DNA of 64,000 nucleotides from Lachnospiraceae bacterium (GTDB taxonomy: Bacteria > Bacillota > Clostridia > Lachnospirales > Lachnospiraceae): assembly GCA_910574715.1 (NCBI GenBank), contig CAJTCH010000004.1:52618-116617 (forward strand), given 5' to 3'. A program made the position numbers and the translations under genes. The notes below the pieces were generated by a model. It did not search any database and had not been told where the DNA came from. It saw nothing but the letters and a program-made list of their open reading frames with translations. Below, piece by piece: positions 55,710 to 64,000 of the stretch (position 1 is its first letter; the number at the start of each line of letters is the position of its first letter).

Positions 55710-58088
55710 ATGGCGAAACTGCGCGGTATGAATGAAAGAATCCAGAAACTTCGGGAGGTCAGTGTGACGACACCGGTACATATTGACCTGGAGAGAGCGA
55801 AGATCGAGACAGATTTTTACAAAGAGAACGACGGTAAATATTCCATCCCGGTCATGAGAGCGATGGTCCTTAAGGAGTATTTCTCAAGGAAGACGCTGTA
55901 TCTGGGAGAGGGAGAGCTTATTATCGGCGAGAAGGGCAGAGACCCACAGGCGTCCCCTACATTCCCGGAATTGTGCTGTCACAGCGTGGAGGATATGACG
56001 GTCATGAGCGAGCGTGAACTGGTATCCTTCCATACGACGGAGGAAGACAGGAAGCTTCAGGCCGAGGAGATCATTCCTTACTGGACTGGAAGAAGCATGA
56101 GAGAGAAGATCCTTGAGAGGATGACGCCGGAATGGCATGAGTGCTACAGCGCGGGTATGTTCACAGAGTTCATGGAGCAGAGAGGTCCGGGACATACATG
56201 CGGCGGAGAGCAGGTATTTACGACGGGATACCTGGATTATAAAGCGAAGATCAAAGAGACTATGGATGCTCTGGATTATATCAATGATCCTGATGCGGTA
56301 AATAAATGCGAAGAGCTGAAGGCAATGGATATCTCCTGTGATGCGGTGATCATTCTCGGTGAGCGTTACCGCGAGCTGGCTCTTACGATGGCCGGGAAGG
56401 AAGCAGACGAGACCAGGAAGGCAGAGCTTATGCAGATCGCGGCGAACCTTGAGGTGGTTCCGGCTCATAAGCCGCAGACGTTCTGGCAGGCGATTCAGCT
56501 ATACTGGTTCACCCACCTTGCCGTTACCACGGAACTGAATCCGTGGGATGCATTCAGCCCGGGAAGGCTTGACCAACATCTGAACCCATATTATGAGAAG
56601 GATGTGGAGGCAGGCATCTTAGACGACGATAAGGCTTTAGAGCTTCTTGAATGCCTGTGGGTGAAGTTCTATAACCAGCCGGCTCCGGTGAAGGTCGGTA
56701 TCACCTTGAAGGAGAGCGCGACTTATACGGATTTTGCCAATATCAATACCGGAGGGGTAACGCCGGACGGACGCAACGGAGTGAATAATGTAAGTTATCT
56801 GATCCTGGATTGTATGGATGAGATGAAGCTGGTGCAGCCGAATTCGAATGTTACGATCAGCAAGAAGACCCCGGCTAAGTTCCTTAAGAGGGCATGCGAG
56901 GTGTCCAGAAAGGGATGGGGACAGCCTGCGTTCTATAATACAGAGGCGCAGATCATGGAGCTTGTCAATGCGGGCAAGGAGCTTGAAGACGCAAGGCGCG
57001 GCGGTTCCTCAGGATGTGTGGAGACCGGCGCATGGGGCAGCGAGGCTTATATCCTTACAGGATATCTGAATATCCCGAAGGTATTCCAATTGACGCTGTT
57101 CAACGGATTTGACCAGTATTCCGGCAAGCAGATCGGATTGAAGCTCGGTTATGCGAAGGACTTCAAGACTTACGAGGAGCTTTGGGATGCGTTTAAGAAG
57201 CAGCTTGAACATATCGTTGATATCAAGATCCGCGGCAACAATGTGATCGAGCAGCTGTATGCACAGGAGATGCCGGCGCCGTGCCTGTCTGTTGTGACCA
57301 ACGACTGCATTTCCAATGCGAAGGATTACAATGCCGGCGGCGCGAGATACAACACCAATTATATCCAGGGTGTTGGGATCGGAACGATCACGGATTGTCT
57401 CTCCGCTATCAAATATAATGTATTTGACAAGAAGAATTTTACCATGGAAGAGCTGATCGAAGCTATGGAGCATGATTTTGAAGGATATGACGTGATCTAC
57501 CGTATGGTTCATGATAAGACTCCGAAGTACGGCAACGACGACGACTATGCGGATGATATCATGCAGGATGTATTTGAGCTGTACAGAAGCTCTATCACGG
57601 GGCGTCCGAATATGAAGGGCGGCAAATACGGGGTGGATATGCTTCCGACTACATGCCATGTATATTTCGGCGACGTGATCCTTGCTACACCGAACGGAAG
57701 GAAGGCGCATAAGCCGGTATCTGAGGGTATTTCCCCGGAGAAATCCGCGGATACCAACGGACCTACGGCGGTAGTGAAGTCTTGTGCGAAGATGGATCAT
57801 CTGGCAACGGCGGGAACTCTGCTGAACCAGAAGTTTACACCGGATGTTGTTGCTGGTGAGGAAGGACTCGAGCATATGGCGAGCCTGATCCGCTCTTACT
57901 TCTCCATGGACGGACATCATATCCAGTTCAATGTGATCGACAGGCAGACCTTGATCGATGCACAGAATAATCCGGAGGATTATAAGGATCTGATCGTTCG
58001 TGTTGCGGGATACAGTGATTTCTTCCGTAACTTAAGCAAACCGCTTCAGGATGAGATCATCGAGAGAACAGAGCAGAGCTTTGAATAG
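55710..58088 (+). CDS. hypD: trans-4-hydroxy-L-proline dehydratase (glycyl radical enzyme)
   Basis: 792 residues. It removes water from trans-4-hydroxy-L-proline to give (S)-1-pyrroline-5-carboxylate. Thiyl-radical Cys436 lies in GGSSGCVETG together with Glu438; the radical Gly767 is in the C-terminal RVAGYSDFF. ELNPWDAFSPGRLDQHLNPY, NNQPAP-type YNQPAPVKVGITLKES and NDDDYADDIMQ match C. difficile HypD closely, and the CVE motif separates it from glycerol and choline lyases. The product is reduced by ProC (gene at 60.9 kb). Ribosome site AGGAGGGTAAAG. A strong terminator follows. Confidence 0.95.
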   Translation: MAKLRGMNERIQKLREVSVTTPVHIDLERAKIETDFYKENDGKYSIPVMRAMVLKEYFSRKTLYLGEGELIIGEKGRDPQASPTFPELCCHSVEDMTVMSERELVSFHTTEEDRKLQAEEIIPYWTGRSMREKILERMTPEWHECYSAGMFTEFMEQRGPGHTCGGEQVFTTGYLDYKAKIKETMDALDYINDPDAVNKCEELKAMDISCDAVIILGERYRELALTMAGKEADETRKAELMQIAANLEVVPAHKPQTFWQAIQLYWFTHLAVTTELNPWDAFSPGRLDQHLNPYYEKDVEAGILDDDKALELLECLWVKFYNQPAPVKVGITLKESATYTDFANINTGGVTPDGRNGVNNVSYLILDCMDEMKLVQPNSNVTISKKTPAKFLKRACEVSRKGWGQPAFYNTEAQIMELVNAGKELEDARRGGSSGCVETGAWGSEAYILTGYLNIPKVFQLTLFNGFDQYSGKQIGLKLGYAKDFKTYEELWDAFKKQLEHIVDIKIRGNNVIEQLYAQEMPAPCLSVVTNDCISNAKDYNAGGARYNTNYIQGVGIGTITDCLSAIKYNVFDKKNFTMEELIEAMEHDFEGYDVIYRMVHDKTPKYGNDDDYADDIMQDVFELYRSSITGRPNMKGGKYGVDMLPTTCHVYFGDVILATPNGRKAHKPVSEGISPEKSADTNGPTAVVKSCAKMDHLATAGTLLNQKFTPDVVAGEEGLEHMASLIRSYFSMDGHHIQFNVIDRQTLIDAQNNPEDYKDLIVRVAGYSDFFRNLSKPLQDEIIERTEQSFE

Positions 58089-58101
58089 GAAATAAAATCG
58101 A

Positions 58102-58148
58102 GCCGGCATTTTTGCAGATGTGAAAAAATCGTCTGTAAAAATGCCGGT
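58102..58148 (+). terminator. Intrinsic terminator after hypD
   Basis: CCGGCATTTTTGCAGA pairs with TCTGTAAAAATGCCGG (one mismatch), 13-nt loop, followed by TTCTTGTTATTTCTTT. Confidence 0.8.
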
Positions 58149-58243
58149 TCTTGTTATTTCTTTACAGTTGTTTGGTTTTGCTTGCTTTTCTCTCGGAAAC
58201 CAATTACAATGATGTAAATATAAGACGAAAAATGGTGGTTGCA

Positions 58244-58513
58244 ATGGCAGAGATACGAAAACGCTTGATTTTTCACGGAAGAGTACAGGGAGTGGGGTTC
58301 CGATACAGGGCGAAGCATCTTGCCGGATCCCTGGGATTGACCGGATGGGTCAGGAATGAATACGACGGAACGGTACATATGGAGGTGCAGGGGACTAAGG
58401 CGATGATCTACAAGCTGATGGAAGGACTGAACCGGGGAAGCTATATATCGATCGACTGGATCGATGATGAGGAGATTCCGGCCGAGAAGGAGAGCGGTTT
58501 TTGTGTACGCTAG
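58244..58513 (+). CDS. Acylphosphatase
   Basis: 89 residues. It hydrolyses acyl phosphates such as carbamoyl or acetyl phosphate. The active-site loop GRVQGVGFRYRAKHLA (Arg and the following VGFR) and the catalytic Asn in GWVRNEYDGTVHMEVQG are intact. The ATG at 58244 gives the normal family length; ATG 58232 is possible. It lies between hypD's terminator and a TetR gene. Confidence 0.93.
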   Translation: MAEIRKRLIFHGRVQGVGFRYRAKHLAGSLGLTGWVRNEYDGTVHMEVQGTKAMIYKLMEGLNRGSYISIDWIDDEEIPAEKESGFCVR

Positions 58514-58548
58514 AATACACAAGCTAATAAGAGAGGGAGGATAAGATA

Positions 58549-59136
58549 ATGGGAAGGGATACTGAGAAAAAGGGCGTGAAGAGCCGGATCGTGTCGGCGG
58601 CGTGGCAGTTATTTTATGAGAAGGGATACAATGGCACGACGGTGGATGATATCATCGAATTGTCAGCTACATCCAAGGGCTCCTTCTATTATTATTTCAG
58701 TACGAAGGATGAGCTGCTGGATACTTTGGCAATGATCCTGGATGACTATTATGAAGAATTGGAAGTGAAGATGGACCCGGAGATGAACAGTTTCTCTAAG
58801 TTATTATATCTGAATTATGAGATGCATAAGATGATGGAGGAGAAGATCAATATAGACCTGCTGGCTTCTCTGTATTCGACGCAGCTTGTCTCGGAGAGGC
58901 CGAGCCATCTTCTTGACCAGAACCGCAATTACTACAGGCTCTTGAATCAGGTCGTGGAAGAGGGGCAGATGCGCGGACAGATCCGGCAGGACGTCCCGGC
59001 CAGTGAGGTGACGAGGTATTATGCCATGTGCGAACGCGCGCTTGTGTCGGATTGGTGTCTGAATAAGGGGAAATATTCGCTTGGGCAGTATAGCAGGGAA
59101 TGTATGCCATATATGCTGGAACATTTTAAAATGTAA
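58549..59136 (+). CDS. TetR-family transcriptional regulator
   Basis: 195 residues. The N-terminal HTH (IVSAAWQLFYEKGYNGTTVDDIIELSATSKGSFYYYFSTKDELL, about 15-58) is canonical TetR. The C-terminal ligand domain is not recognisable. GAGGGAGGA ribosome site. It lies 35 bp after the acylphosphatase gene and could control hypE-hypD via the operator at 54710-54733, or the radical-SAM gene downstream. Confidence 0.9.
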   Translation: MGRDTEKKGVKSRIVSAAWQLFYEKGYNGTTVDDIIELSATSKGSFYYYFSTKDELLDTLAMILDDYYEELEVKMDPEMNSFSKLLYLNYEMHKMMEEKINIDLLASLYSTQLVSERPSHLLDQNRNYYRLLNQVVEEGQMRGQIRQDVPASEVTRYYAMCERALVSDWCLNKGKYSLGQYSRECMPYMLEHFKM

Positions 59137-59214
59137 AAGCGCAGACTGACAGGCGCTTTTCGGCAACATGCCGCCGAACGAAGGTGAGGGGCGGTACAAA
59201 TAGGAGGCAGTGGT

Positions 59215-59907
59215 ATGGTGATACAAGGGCTGAAGAAATTCTCACTGTTAGATTACCCTGGAAAGATGGCTTGCACGCTGTTTGCGGCAGGATGTAATTT
59301 TCGATGTCCGTACTGTTACAATAAGCCGCTTGTAATAGATACTCATGAGAATCGGGATATACCGTTGGAAGATATTTATGCATACTTGAAGAAGTACAGC
59401 GGGATATTGGACGGGATCTGCCTGACCGGAGGCGAACCGTTGATTCAGAGGGGGATTGAAGAGTTCTTGGGACGGATCAGGGAGATCGGATACGATGTAA
59501 GGCTGGAGACGAACGGAAGTTTCCCGGATAAGCTTAAGAAGCTTGTCTCGGAAGGACTCGTCAGTTATGTTGCCATGGATATTAAGAATTCCCGGGAGAG
59601 TTACGGCAGAACCGTTGGAATTGAGGGATATGATGTGGATAAGGTGCAGAAGAGTGTGGAATATCTGCTTGGCGGCGCGGTGCCGTATGAGTTCTGTACG
59701 ACGGTTGTACTGGAGTATCACAGGAGGTCGGATTTTGAATCTATCGGAAGATGGATCGCAGGGGCAGAGCGCTATTATCTCCAGCGTTTTATCTGTTCCG
59801 AGGGAGTGATCAGGGAGGGGCTTCACCGGTATAATGACAGTATTATGGAGCAGGCGCTTGAGATCGTGAAGAGGGATGTGCCGGCGGCGCGGCTGCGGGG
59901 ATGGTAG
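59215..59907 (+). CDS. NrdG2-like radical-SAM activating protein
   Basis: 230 residues. CNFRCPYCYNKPLV is the radical-SAM cluster site; LTGGEPLIQ the GGE motif. It starts IQGLKKFSLLDYPGKMACTLF, the signature of the anaerobic ribonucleotide-reductase activator NrdG2 subgroup. No NrdD gene is adjacent. It could activate NrdD encoded elsewhere or another glycyl-radical enzyme; HypD already has its own activator. AGGAGG ribosome site. Confidence 0.88.
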   Translation: MVIQGLKKFSLLDYPGKMACTLFAAGCNFRCPYCYNKPLVIDTHENRDIPLEDIYAYLKKYSGILDGICLTGGEPLIQRGIEEFLGRIREIGYDVRLETNGSFPDKLKKLVSEGLVSYVAMDIKNSRESYGRTVGIEGYDVDKVQKSVEYLLGGAVPYEFCTTVVLEYHRRSDFESIGRWIAGAERYYLQRFICSEGVIREGLHRYNDSIMEQALEIVKRDVPAARLRGW

Positions 59908-59926
59908 AGATAAGCGGTAATTGCTC

Positions 59927-59968
59927 ACAGTTCAGGCGGGTGAACTTTCCTGAACTGTTTTGCTTTTG
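59927..59968. terminator. Hairpin between convergent radical-SAM and gntR genes
   Basis: ACAGTTCAGG (59927-59936) pairs with CCTGAACTGT (59949-59958), followed on the plus strand by TTTGCTTTTG. Confidence 0.75.
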
Positions 59969-59988
59969 TCAGGAACCGGAAGTCTATT

Positions 59989-60648
59989 CTACGACAGCCG
60001 TTCGATGATCTCTGCCTTTAATGCGCTGTCCCGTCCGATCTTAAAATGATCTGCCTTAAGGAGCGCGAATGCTTCTTCGGAATTCCCGTCTCTCATATAT
60101 CCGATCATTTTCTTGAGATTCTCATTGGTTTTTGAAATCTTCATTCCGTTTTGGACGGAACATTGTCCGATACGGATCAATTCACACAGATTATTTTCAT
60201 AGATCTTATTAATACGCTCATTATCAAAAATACTGATGATCTCCATGTGCATGGCGGTATCGGCAAGCTCCCACTCGTAAGGGTCTTCTGCGGCCGCGCA
60301 CATACGGACGACCTTCTCCTCGATGCGGTAGGAATACTCTTCGTTGCGGCCGAGAGAGAAGATTAGCCGGAAAGCAGCTCCTTCCAACAATTCGCGGATC
60401 TGGTACAGTTCGTTGATGTCCCTGTCGGTGATCTCCCGGACGGTCATGGACTTGTAATAATCGGATACGATCAGACCTTCTGATCTGAGCATCTGGATCG
60501 CTGCCCGGATGGGGCTTCGGCTCATGCCAAGTTCCGTGGCAAGCATGGCTTCAGTCAGCGGCATGCCGGGGGAATAGGTCAGATTCAGTATGTTCTCTTT
60601 TATCTTCTCGTAAGCCTGGGCGGCGAGGGATGCGGTCTTTTCAGCCAT
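59989..60648 (-). CDS. GntR-family regulator (FadR/FCD subfamily)
   Basis: 219 residues. Winged HTH (YEKIKENILNLTYSPGMPLTEAMLATELGMSRSPIRAAIQMLRSEGLI, about 12-60) and an all-helical FCD ligand domain with the metal-binding pattern Asp/His (MHMEIISIFDN, HFKIGRD). FCD domains often bind carboxylates or amino acids. GGAGG ribosome site. It is divergent from proC, with two TTGTATACAA palindromes between, so it probably controls itself and/or proC in response to a proline-related ligand. Confidence 0.9.
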   Translation of the reverse strand: MAEKTASLAAQAYEKIKENILNLTYSPGMPLTEAMLATELGMSRSPIRAAIQMLRSEGLIVSDYYKSMTVREITDRDINELYQIRELLEGAAFRLIFSLGRNEEYSYRIEEKVVRMCAAAEDPYEWELADTAMHMEIISIFDNERINKIYENNLCELIRIGQCSVQNGMKISKTNENLKKMIGYMRDGNSEEAFALLKADHFKIGRDSALKAEIIERLS

Positions 60649-60787
60649 GGGGGGTCCTCCGTTTTGTCAAAATTGTCTATACGACTGTTTTGATTTCAGT
60701 CTCATTTTACCATGGAGAATCAAGATAAACAAGTAAGGTTTTGATTGACTTGCTTCCGTTTCCATGTTATAGTCAGTACATAACATA

Positions 60788-60816
60788 TTGTATACAAAAT
60801 ATATAATTGTATACAA
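60788..60816. promoter_or_regulatory. Paired GntR operators between gntR and proC
   Basis: TTGTATACAA, a perfect 10-bp palindrome, occurs at 60788-60797 and 60807-60816, 19 bp apart centre to centre (about two helical turns). The TGTATACA core resembles known FadR-subfamily sites. Confidence 0.7.
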
Positions 60817-60863
60817 ATGGATGATTTGTGACGGATGATCTGCAGCAGGACAGATTTGAACCG

Positions 60864-60893
60864 TTACAGACAGTCTTAGCGAGATTTTATAAT
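60864..60893 (+). promoter_or_regulatory. proC promoter
   Basis: -10 TATAAT at 60888-60893 with a weak -35 TTACAG at 60864-60869 (18-bp spacer), 40 bp before the proC ATG and about 50 bp downstream of the GntR palindromes. Confidence 0.5.
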
Positions 60894-60932
60894 GAAAAAT
60901 GAAAAACAAAAAAGAAAAGGAAGGTGTTTCAA

Positions 60933-61727
60933 ATGAAATTAGGATTTATCGGAACGGGTAATATGGCGTCAGCTATCATGGGAGGAATTATCAAGAACCA
61001 GATCATTCCGGCAGAGGAGATCATCGGCGCAGACCTGTTTGCATCGGGACGGGAGAGGGCAAAGGCGCAGTTTGGCATTCATGTAACGGACAGCAACAAG
61101 GAAGTTGTAGAGAAAGCGGATGTGATCGTGTTATCCGTGAAGCCGCAGTTCTATGCAGATGTGATTCATGAGATCAAGGATGTGATCCGTGCAGATCAGA
61201 TCGTGATCACCATAGCGCCTGGTAAGACGCTGGCATGGCTTGCAGAGCAGTTCGGCAAGGATGTGAAGCTTGTCCGGACGATGCCGAACACACCGGCAAT
61301 GGTGGGAGCAGGTATGACGGCAGCTTGCCCGAATGAGCATATGACTGAGGAAGAGACGGCATATGTGCGCACGCTGCTTGAAAGCTTCAGCCGGGTAGAG
61401 ATCGTACCGGAACGTCTGATGGATACGGTGGTGTCTGTCAGCGGAAGTTCTCCGGCATATGTGTTCATGCTGATCGAGGCTATGGCGGATGCTGCGGTAT
61501 CCGGCGGGATGCCAAGAACGCAGGCTTATCAGTTTGCTGCCCAGGCGGTGCTTGGAAGCGCGAAGATGGTATTAGAGACCGGAAAGCATCCGGGAGAGCT
61601 GAAGGATATGGTATGTTCTCCGGCCGGAACGACGATCGAGGCCGTGCGTGTATTAGAAGAACGCGGTTTCAGGAGTGCAGTATTTGAGGCTATGAAGGTC
61701 TGCGAGGAGATGTCGAAAGGGATGTAA
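60933..61727 (+). CDS. proC: Pyrroline-5-carboxylate reductase
   Basis: 264 residues from ATG 60933 (AAAAGGAAGGTG upstream). It reduces (S)-1-pyrroline-5-carboxylate to L-proline with NAD(P)H. N-terminal Rossmann motif GFIGTGNMASAIMGG; VKPQ, RTMPNTPAMVGAG and the C-terminal SVSGSSPAYVF...SPAGTTIEAV segments are intact. Its place 3 kb from hypD fits the hydroxyproline-to-proline route; proline can then feed Stickland reduction or protein synthesis. Confidence 0.96.
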   Translation: MKLGFIGTGNMASAIMGGIIKNQIIPAEEIIGADLFASGRERAKAQFGIHVTDSNKEVVEKADVIVLSVKPQFYADVIHEIKDVIRADQIVITIAPGKTLAWLAEQFGKDVKLVRTMPNTPAMVGAGMTAACPNEHMTEEETAYVRTLLESFSRVEIVPERLMDTVVSVSGSSPAYVFMLIEAMADAAVSGGMPRTQAYQFAAQAVLGSAKMVLETGKHPGELKDMVCSPAGTTIEAVRVLEERGFRSAVFEAMKVCEEMSKGM

Positions 61728-61817
61728 TACAACGGTTTGGACGAGCGCGACCTGTCTGGACGGCTGCTGTGCAATTGTGGTTGGAAGCCGATCTGAGCCT
61801 GTGGATGGGAGGAAGAG

Positions 61818-62561
61818 ATGAATAAGATTATAGAATCGTTATATGCGAGAAAATCTGTGCGTGTATATACAGAAGAAGAGATAACAAGAGAAGATAAGGA
61901 AGCTGTTTTGAATGCGGCGCTTCAGGCGCCGTCCGCGGGATGTCAGTTATTATATACGATCCTTGATATCACGGAGCAGGACAAGAAAGAAAGGCTTGCG
62001 AAGCTCTGCGACGATCAGGCATTTATAGCGAAGGCGAAGCTGGTGCTTGTATTCTGCGCGGATTGCCGAAAATGGCTCTCATTCTACCGGGAGGCGGGCC
62101 TGACACCGCGTGAACCTGGAGCGGGAGATCTTCTGATTGCCGTTGAAGATGCGGTGATCGCCGCCCAGAATGCGGTAACAGCGGCAGAGAGTCTCGGAAT
62201 CGGTTCCTGCTACATAGGAGACGTGATGGAGAATGCGAAAGATATGAAGGAGCTGTTGGAGATTCCCTCATATGTATATCCGGCGTGTATGCTGGTCTTC
62301 GGCTATCCGACCGAGCAGCAGAAGGAGAGGAAAAAGCCGGTGAGGTTCGGTCTTTCGGATATTGTATGTGAGAATGTCTATCGGGATAAGGGCAGCCAGG
62401 AGATCCGTCAGATGTTTGCAGATAAGACAGGTGATAAGAGTTATGAGGAATGGATGGAGGCGTTCTGGAAGAGGAAGTATGAGTCCGGCTTCTCTAAGGA
62501 GATGAGCCGGTCTATGGAAGTGTATCTGAGAGAATTTATTAAGAAATCTAATCTGTTATAA
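61818..62561 (+). CDS. Nitroreductase-family flavoenzyme
   Basis: 247 residues. ARKSVRVYTEEEIT at the N-terminus (FMN phosphate site), AALQAPSAGCQLLYTILDI, and GIGSCYIGDV are typical of NfsA/FRase-I-type nitroreductases using NADPH and FMN. The physiological substrate is unknown. GGAGGAAGAG ribosome site. It may follow proC on the same transcript (90-bp gap). Confidence 0.9.
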   Translation: MNKIIESLYARKSVRVYTEEEITREDKEAVLNAALQAPSAGCQLLYTILDITEQDKKERLAKLCDDQAFIAKAKLVLVFCADCRKWLSFYREAGLTPREPGAGDLLIAVEDAVIAAQNAVTAAESLGIGSCYIGDVMENAKDMKELLEIPSYVYPACMLVFGYPTEQQKERKKPVRFGLSDIVCENVYRDKGSQEIRQMFADKTGDKSYEEWMEAFWKRKYESGFSKEMSRSMEVYLREFIKKSNLL

Positions 62562-62601
62562 ATACCTCTCTGTTTCATTGGGAATGCTTTTTCGAGGGTG
62601 C

Positions 62602-62643
62602 GTGTGTAAAAACGCAGGCGCAGCGGGCTGCGTCTTTACACAC
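62602..62643. terminator. Inverted repeat after the nitroreductase gene
   Basis: GTGTGTAAAAACGCAG pairs with CTGCGTCTTTACACAC (one mismatch) over a 10-nt loop. No T-run follows, so it is a terminator only by position. Confidence 0.5.
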
Positions 62644-62748
62644 GTGCTATCGGGAAATCAAACCAAGAAACGTATTGGGCGGAGACGTGCATCTGGCACA
62701 GATAACGAGTATAGGATTCGGCTTATCGGTGCGGCGGATATGAAGCGG

Positions 62749-63813
62749 TTAAGGCATTTTTACAGCAGAATGGTATTGGTCCAGCAAGTTCTGTATTCTT
62801 GTATCTTCCCGCAGGAAATCATATTCGTGGTTTTCCGTGTCTTCCAATTCGTTTAGTATTCCAGACAGCATCCTGCTCCCCATGTTTGTCCCTTTCATGG
62901 AGAGGTGCCGGTACAAAGGTGAGTGATCTGGCTTCCATTCCTGGCAAAGACCCGGCAACATCTTCTCAAGGGCACGAAGACATTCGCCGGTGTCCCGTTG
63001 TGCAACGGCAAGCTGAAAATCTGCAATATGTGAATTACAGTCCCACAGATCAAATAGTCGTCCGGTTTCTTTGGCAATTTCCGTCAGCTGTTCGGCTTCG
63101 GACAGATGATGTTCTTTGACAGCGATCTCCAACAGTGTGAACAGAGCTGATTGTACCCCGCTGATCTCCGACAGAATCTTCCCTTCGATGATCTGTGCGG
63201 CCTGTTCTAAGTTCCCCTCTTCCTGGCATAGGGTGGCCTCTAATTGTTTCTTGTTGTAGAGCGTCGTGTCGGGAAGCTCATTCAATAACCTTCTGGCAGC
63301 ATCGAATTCTTTTCTTTTTCTGTGTTTTGAGATTAACATGGCTTTGGCGTGGCTGCTCACCGCGGGATCACAGCTTTTGGAAGCCCGTGAGTACATCTCT
63401 TCGATATCGGCTGCATATCGGCAGTTTTGAACAGTGGTCTTGGACATGATAATCAGACCTTCGAGAGTCAGCGCAGTGTTCAATAGCAGAAGATCGCAGG
63501 TGGGATATTCGTGAAGCTTATCCTGCGCCATGTGAAATGCGGCGTCAATCCCTTTTGTGTCGGCAATAGAAACCAATTCATTTATAAAAATCCCGATTTC
63601 TTCCTTTGTAAGGTCATCCTGAAAAGAGAGCAGCGTGTTAAGGTCTGTGTCAAGCAGCCTTGCCAGCGCGGGAAGCAGCGTGATATCCGGGTAGGAGATG
63701 GCCTTTTCCCATTTATTGACGGCCGGGGCAGAGACGCCCAGGAAGGAAGCTATCTGCTCCTGGGTGTAGCCTTTTTCGGTTCGTTTTTGGCGGATGATTT
63801 CATTGATTTTCAT
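62749..63813 (-). CDS. XRE-family regulator with TPR-like C-terminus
   Basis: 354 residues from ATG 63813 (AAAGGAGG upstream). HTH at about 7-60 (RTEKGYTQEQIASFLGVSAPAVNKWEKA); the rest is all-helical with repeated 35-40-residue units (for example RRLLNELPDTTLYNKKQLEATLCQEEGNLEQAAQII), as in TPR-type RRNPP-like regulators that respond to peptides. Whether a peptide ligand exists is unknown; no small secreted-peptide gene is evident beside it. Confidence 0.85.
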   Translation of the reverse strand: MKINEIIRQKRTEKGYTQEQIASFLGVSAPAVNKWEKAISYPDITLLPALARLLDTDLNTLLSFQDDLTKEEIGIFINELVSIADTKGIDAAFHMAQDKLHEYPTCDLLLLNTALTLEGLIIMSKTTVQNCRYAADIEEMYSRASKSCDPAVSSHAKAMLISKHRKRKEFDAARRLLNELPDTTLYNKKQLEATLCQEEGNLEQAAQIIEGKILSEISGVQSALFTLLEIAVKEHHLSEAEQLTEIAKETGRLFDLWDCNSHIADFQLAVAQRDTGECLRALEKMLPGLCQEWKPDHSPLYRHLSMKGTNMGSRMLSGILNELEDTENHEYDFLREDTRIQNLLDQYHSAVKMP

Positions 63814-63929
63814 TGTGGCAGTCCTCCTTTGAAAGGTATGAAAAATGCTTTGCATTCATCTTTCTTCCATTATAACAGCGGCGGCGGAGAGAGGACAATT
63901 GAATCGTTGTATTTATTCGGCATTGAAAG

Positions 63930-64000
63930 TTAACCGTTGGTTAAATGAATGGATTTTCAAAGCTTTTAGGAGGTTTAGAGTGGGGGGGGGGGCAGTTTTT
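63930..64000 (+). promoter_or_regulatory. Palindrome, ribosome site and GTG followed by an 11-G run at the window edge
   Basis: TTAACC-GTT-GGTTAA (63930-63944) is a perfect palindrome, probably an operator. AGGAGG (63968-63973) is followed after six bases by GTG (63980-63982), whose last G begins an 11-G homopolymer (63982-63992), then CAGTTTTT. The frame stays open to the window end. If real, the G-run just after a start codon would make the gene phase-variable; the run might instead be a sequence or assembly artefact. Confidence 0.4.

Noticed and set aside
55710..58088. Pyruvate formate-lyase, glycerol dehydratase or choline lyase identity for the glycyl-radical enzyme
   Set aside because: The GGSSGCVETG active-site loop and overall sequence match hydroxyproline dehydratase, and proC is nearby.

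Overview
The window looks like chromosome from a spore-forming, anaerobic Lachnospiraceae-type Firmicute of roughly 50% GC (Clostridium scindens/Dorea/Faecalicatena relatives are plausible; no rRNA is present to settle it). The evidence is strong AGGAGG ribosome sites, sporulation-family genes (an isolated Spo0A DNA-binding domain, YlmC/YmxH), glycyl-radical and radical-SAM enzymes, oxygen-detoxifying flavodiiron protein, and plant-glycan hydrolases.

Layout. 1-17.7 kb: tail of an SMC-like ATPase, a small membrane protein, alpha-galactosidase, a FAD/Rieske oxidoreductase, a four-domain flavodiiron protein, a TetM-like GTPase fused to a Rae1/YacP ribosome-associated nuclease, a methionine ABC transporter (metNIQ) behind a Met-rich leader peptide and an intrinsic terminator, an XRE regulator, an acetyltransferase and carB without carA. 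17.7-18.8 kb: debris of a prophage lysis region (holin-like type I toxin with antisense RNA, endolysin tail); a fragment of the same toxin/antitoxin locus lies behind metQ. 18.87-28.38 kb: a structured small RNA gene interrupted by a ~9.35-kb integrative element that carries a truncated VapE/primase, XRE regulators, a second type I toxin-antitoxin pair and a tyrosine integrase. The integrase gene is itself split by a 3.6-kb AT-rich module: HTH controller, m5C methyltransferase, DUF262 protein and HEPN protein. 28.5-42.8 kb: rRNA-type methyltransferase, HD hydrolase, endonuclease III, a second intact copy of the small RNA, the Spo0A-C protein, a two-component system in an apparent five-gene operon with a methyltransferase, an anchored surface protein and a PilZ protein, a PepSY lipoprotein, flavoprotein, carbamate kinase, ferredoxin and YlmC. 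43-54.6 kb: a 5'-deleted GH5 gene, GH43 xylosidase, GNAT, nrdR, truA, xth, an SDR, an RND exporter with a large coiled-coil insertion, a SpoT-like HD hydrolase and a DUF1848 protein. 54.7-61.7 kb: a trans-4-hydroxy-L-proline locus, hypE-hypD followed by acylphosphatase, TetR, a NrdG2-like radical-SAM protein, a GntR regulator and proC. HypD makes pyrroline-5-carboxylate and ProC reduces it to proline. 61.8-64 kb: nitroreductase, an XRE-TPR regulator and, at the edge, a ribosome site followed by GTG and an 11-G run.

The most unusual items are: the paired small RNAs with C-rich loops and a compensatory base-pair change, one of which is the integration site; the integrase gene split exactly inside its HxxR catalytic motif between 14-bp near-identical repeats; the Met-rich leader peptide plus terminator ahead of metNIQ; and the GTPase-Rae1 fusion. 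Starts were moved from the longest frame whenever a ribosome-binding site favoured another codon. All family assignments come from reading the protein sequences; no search was run.
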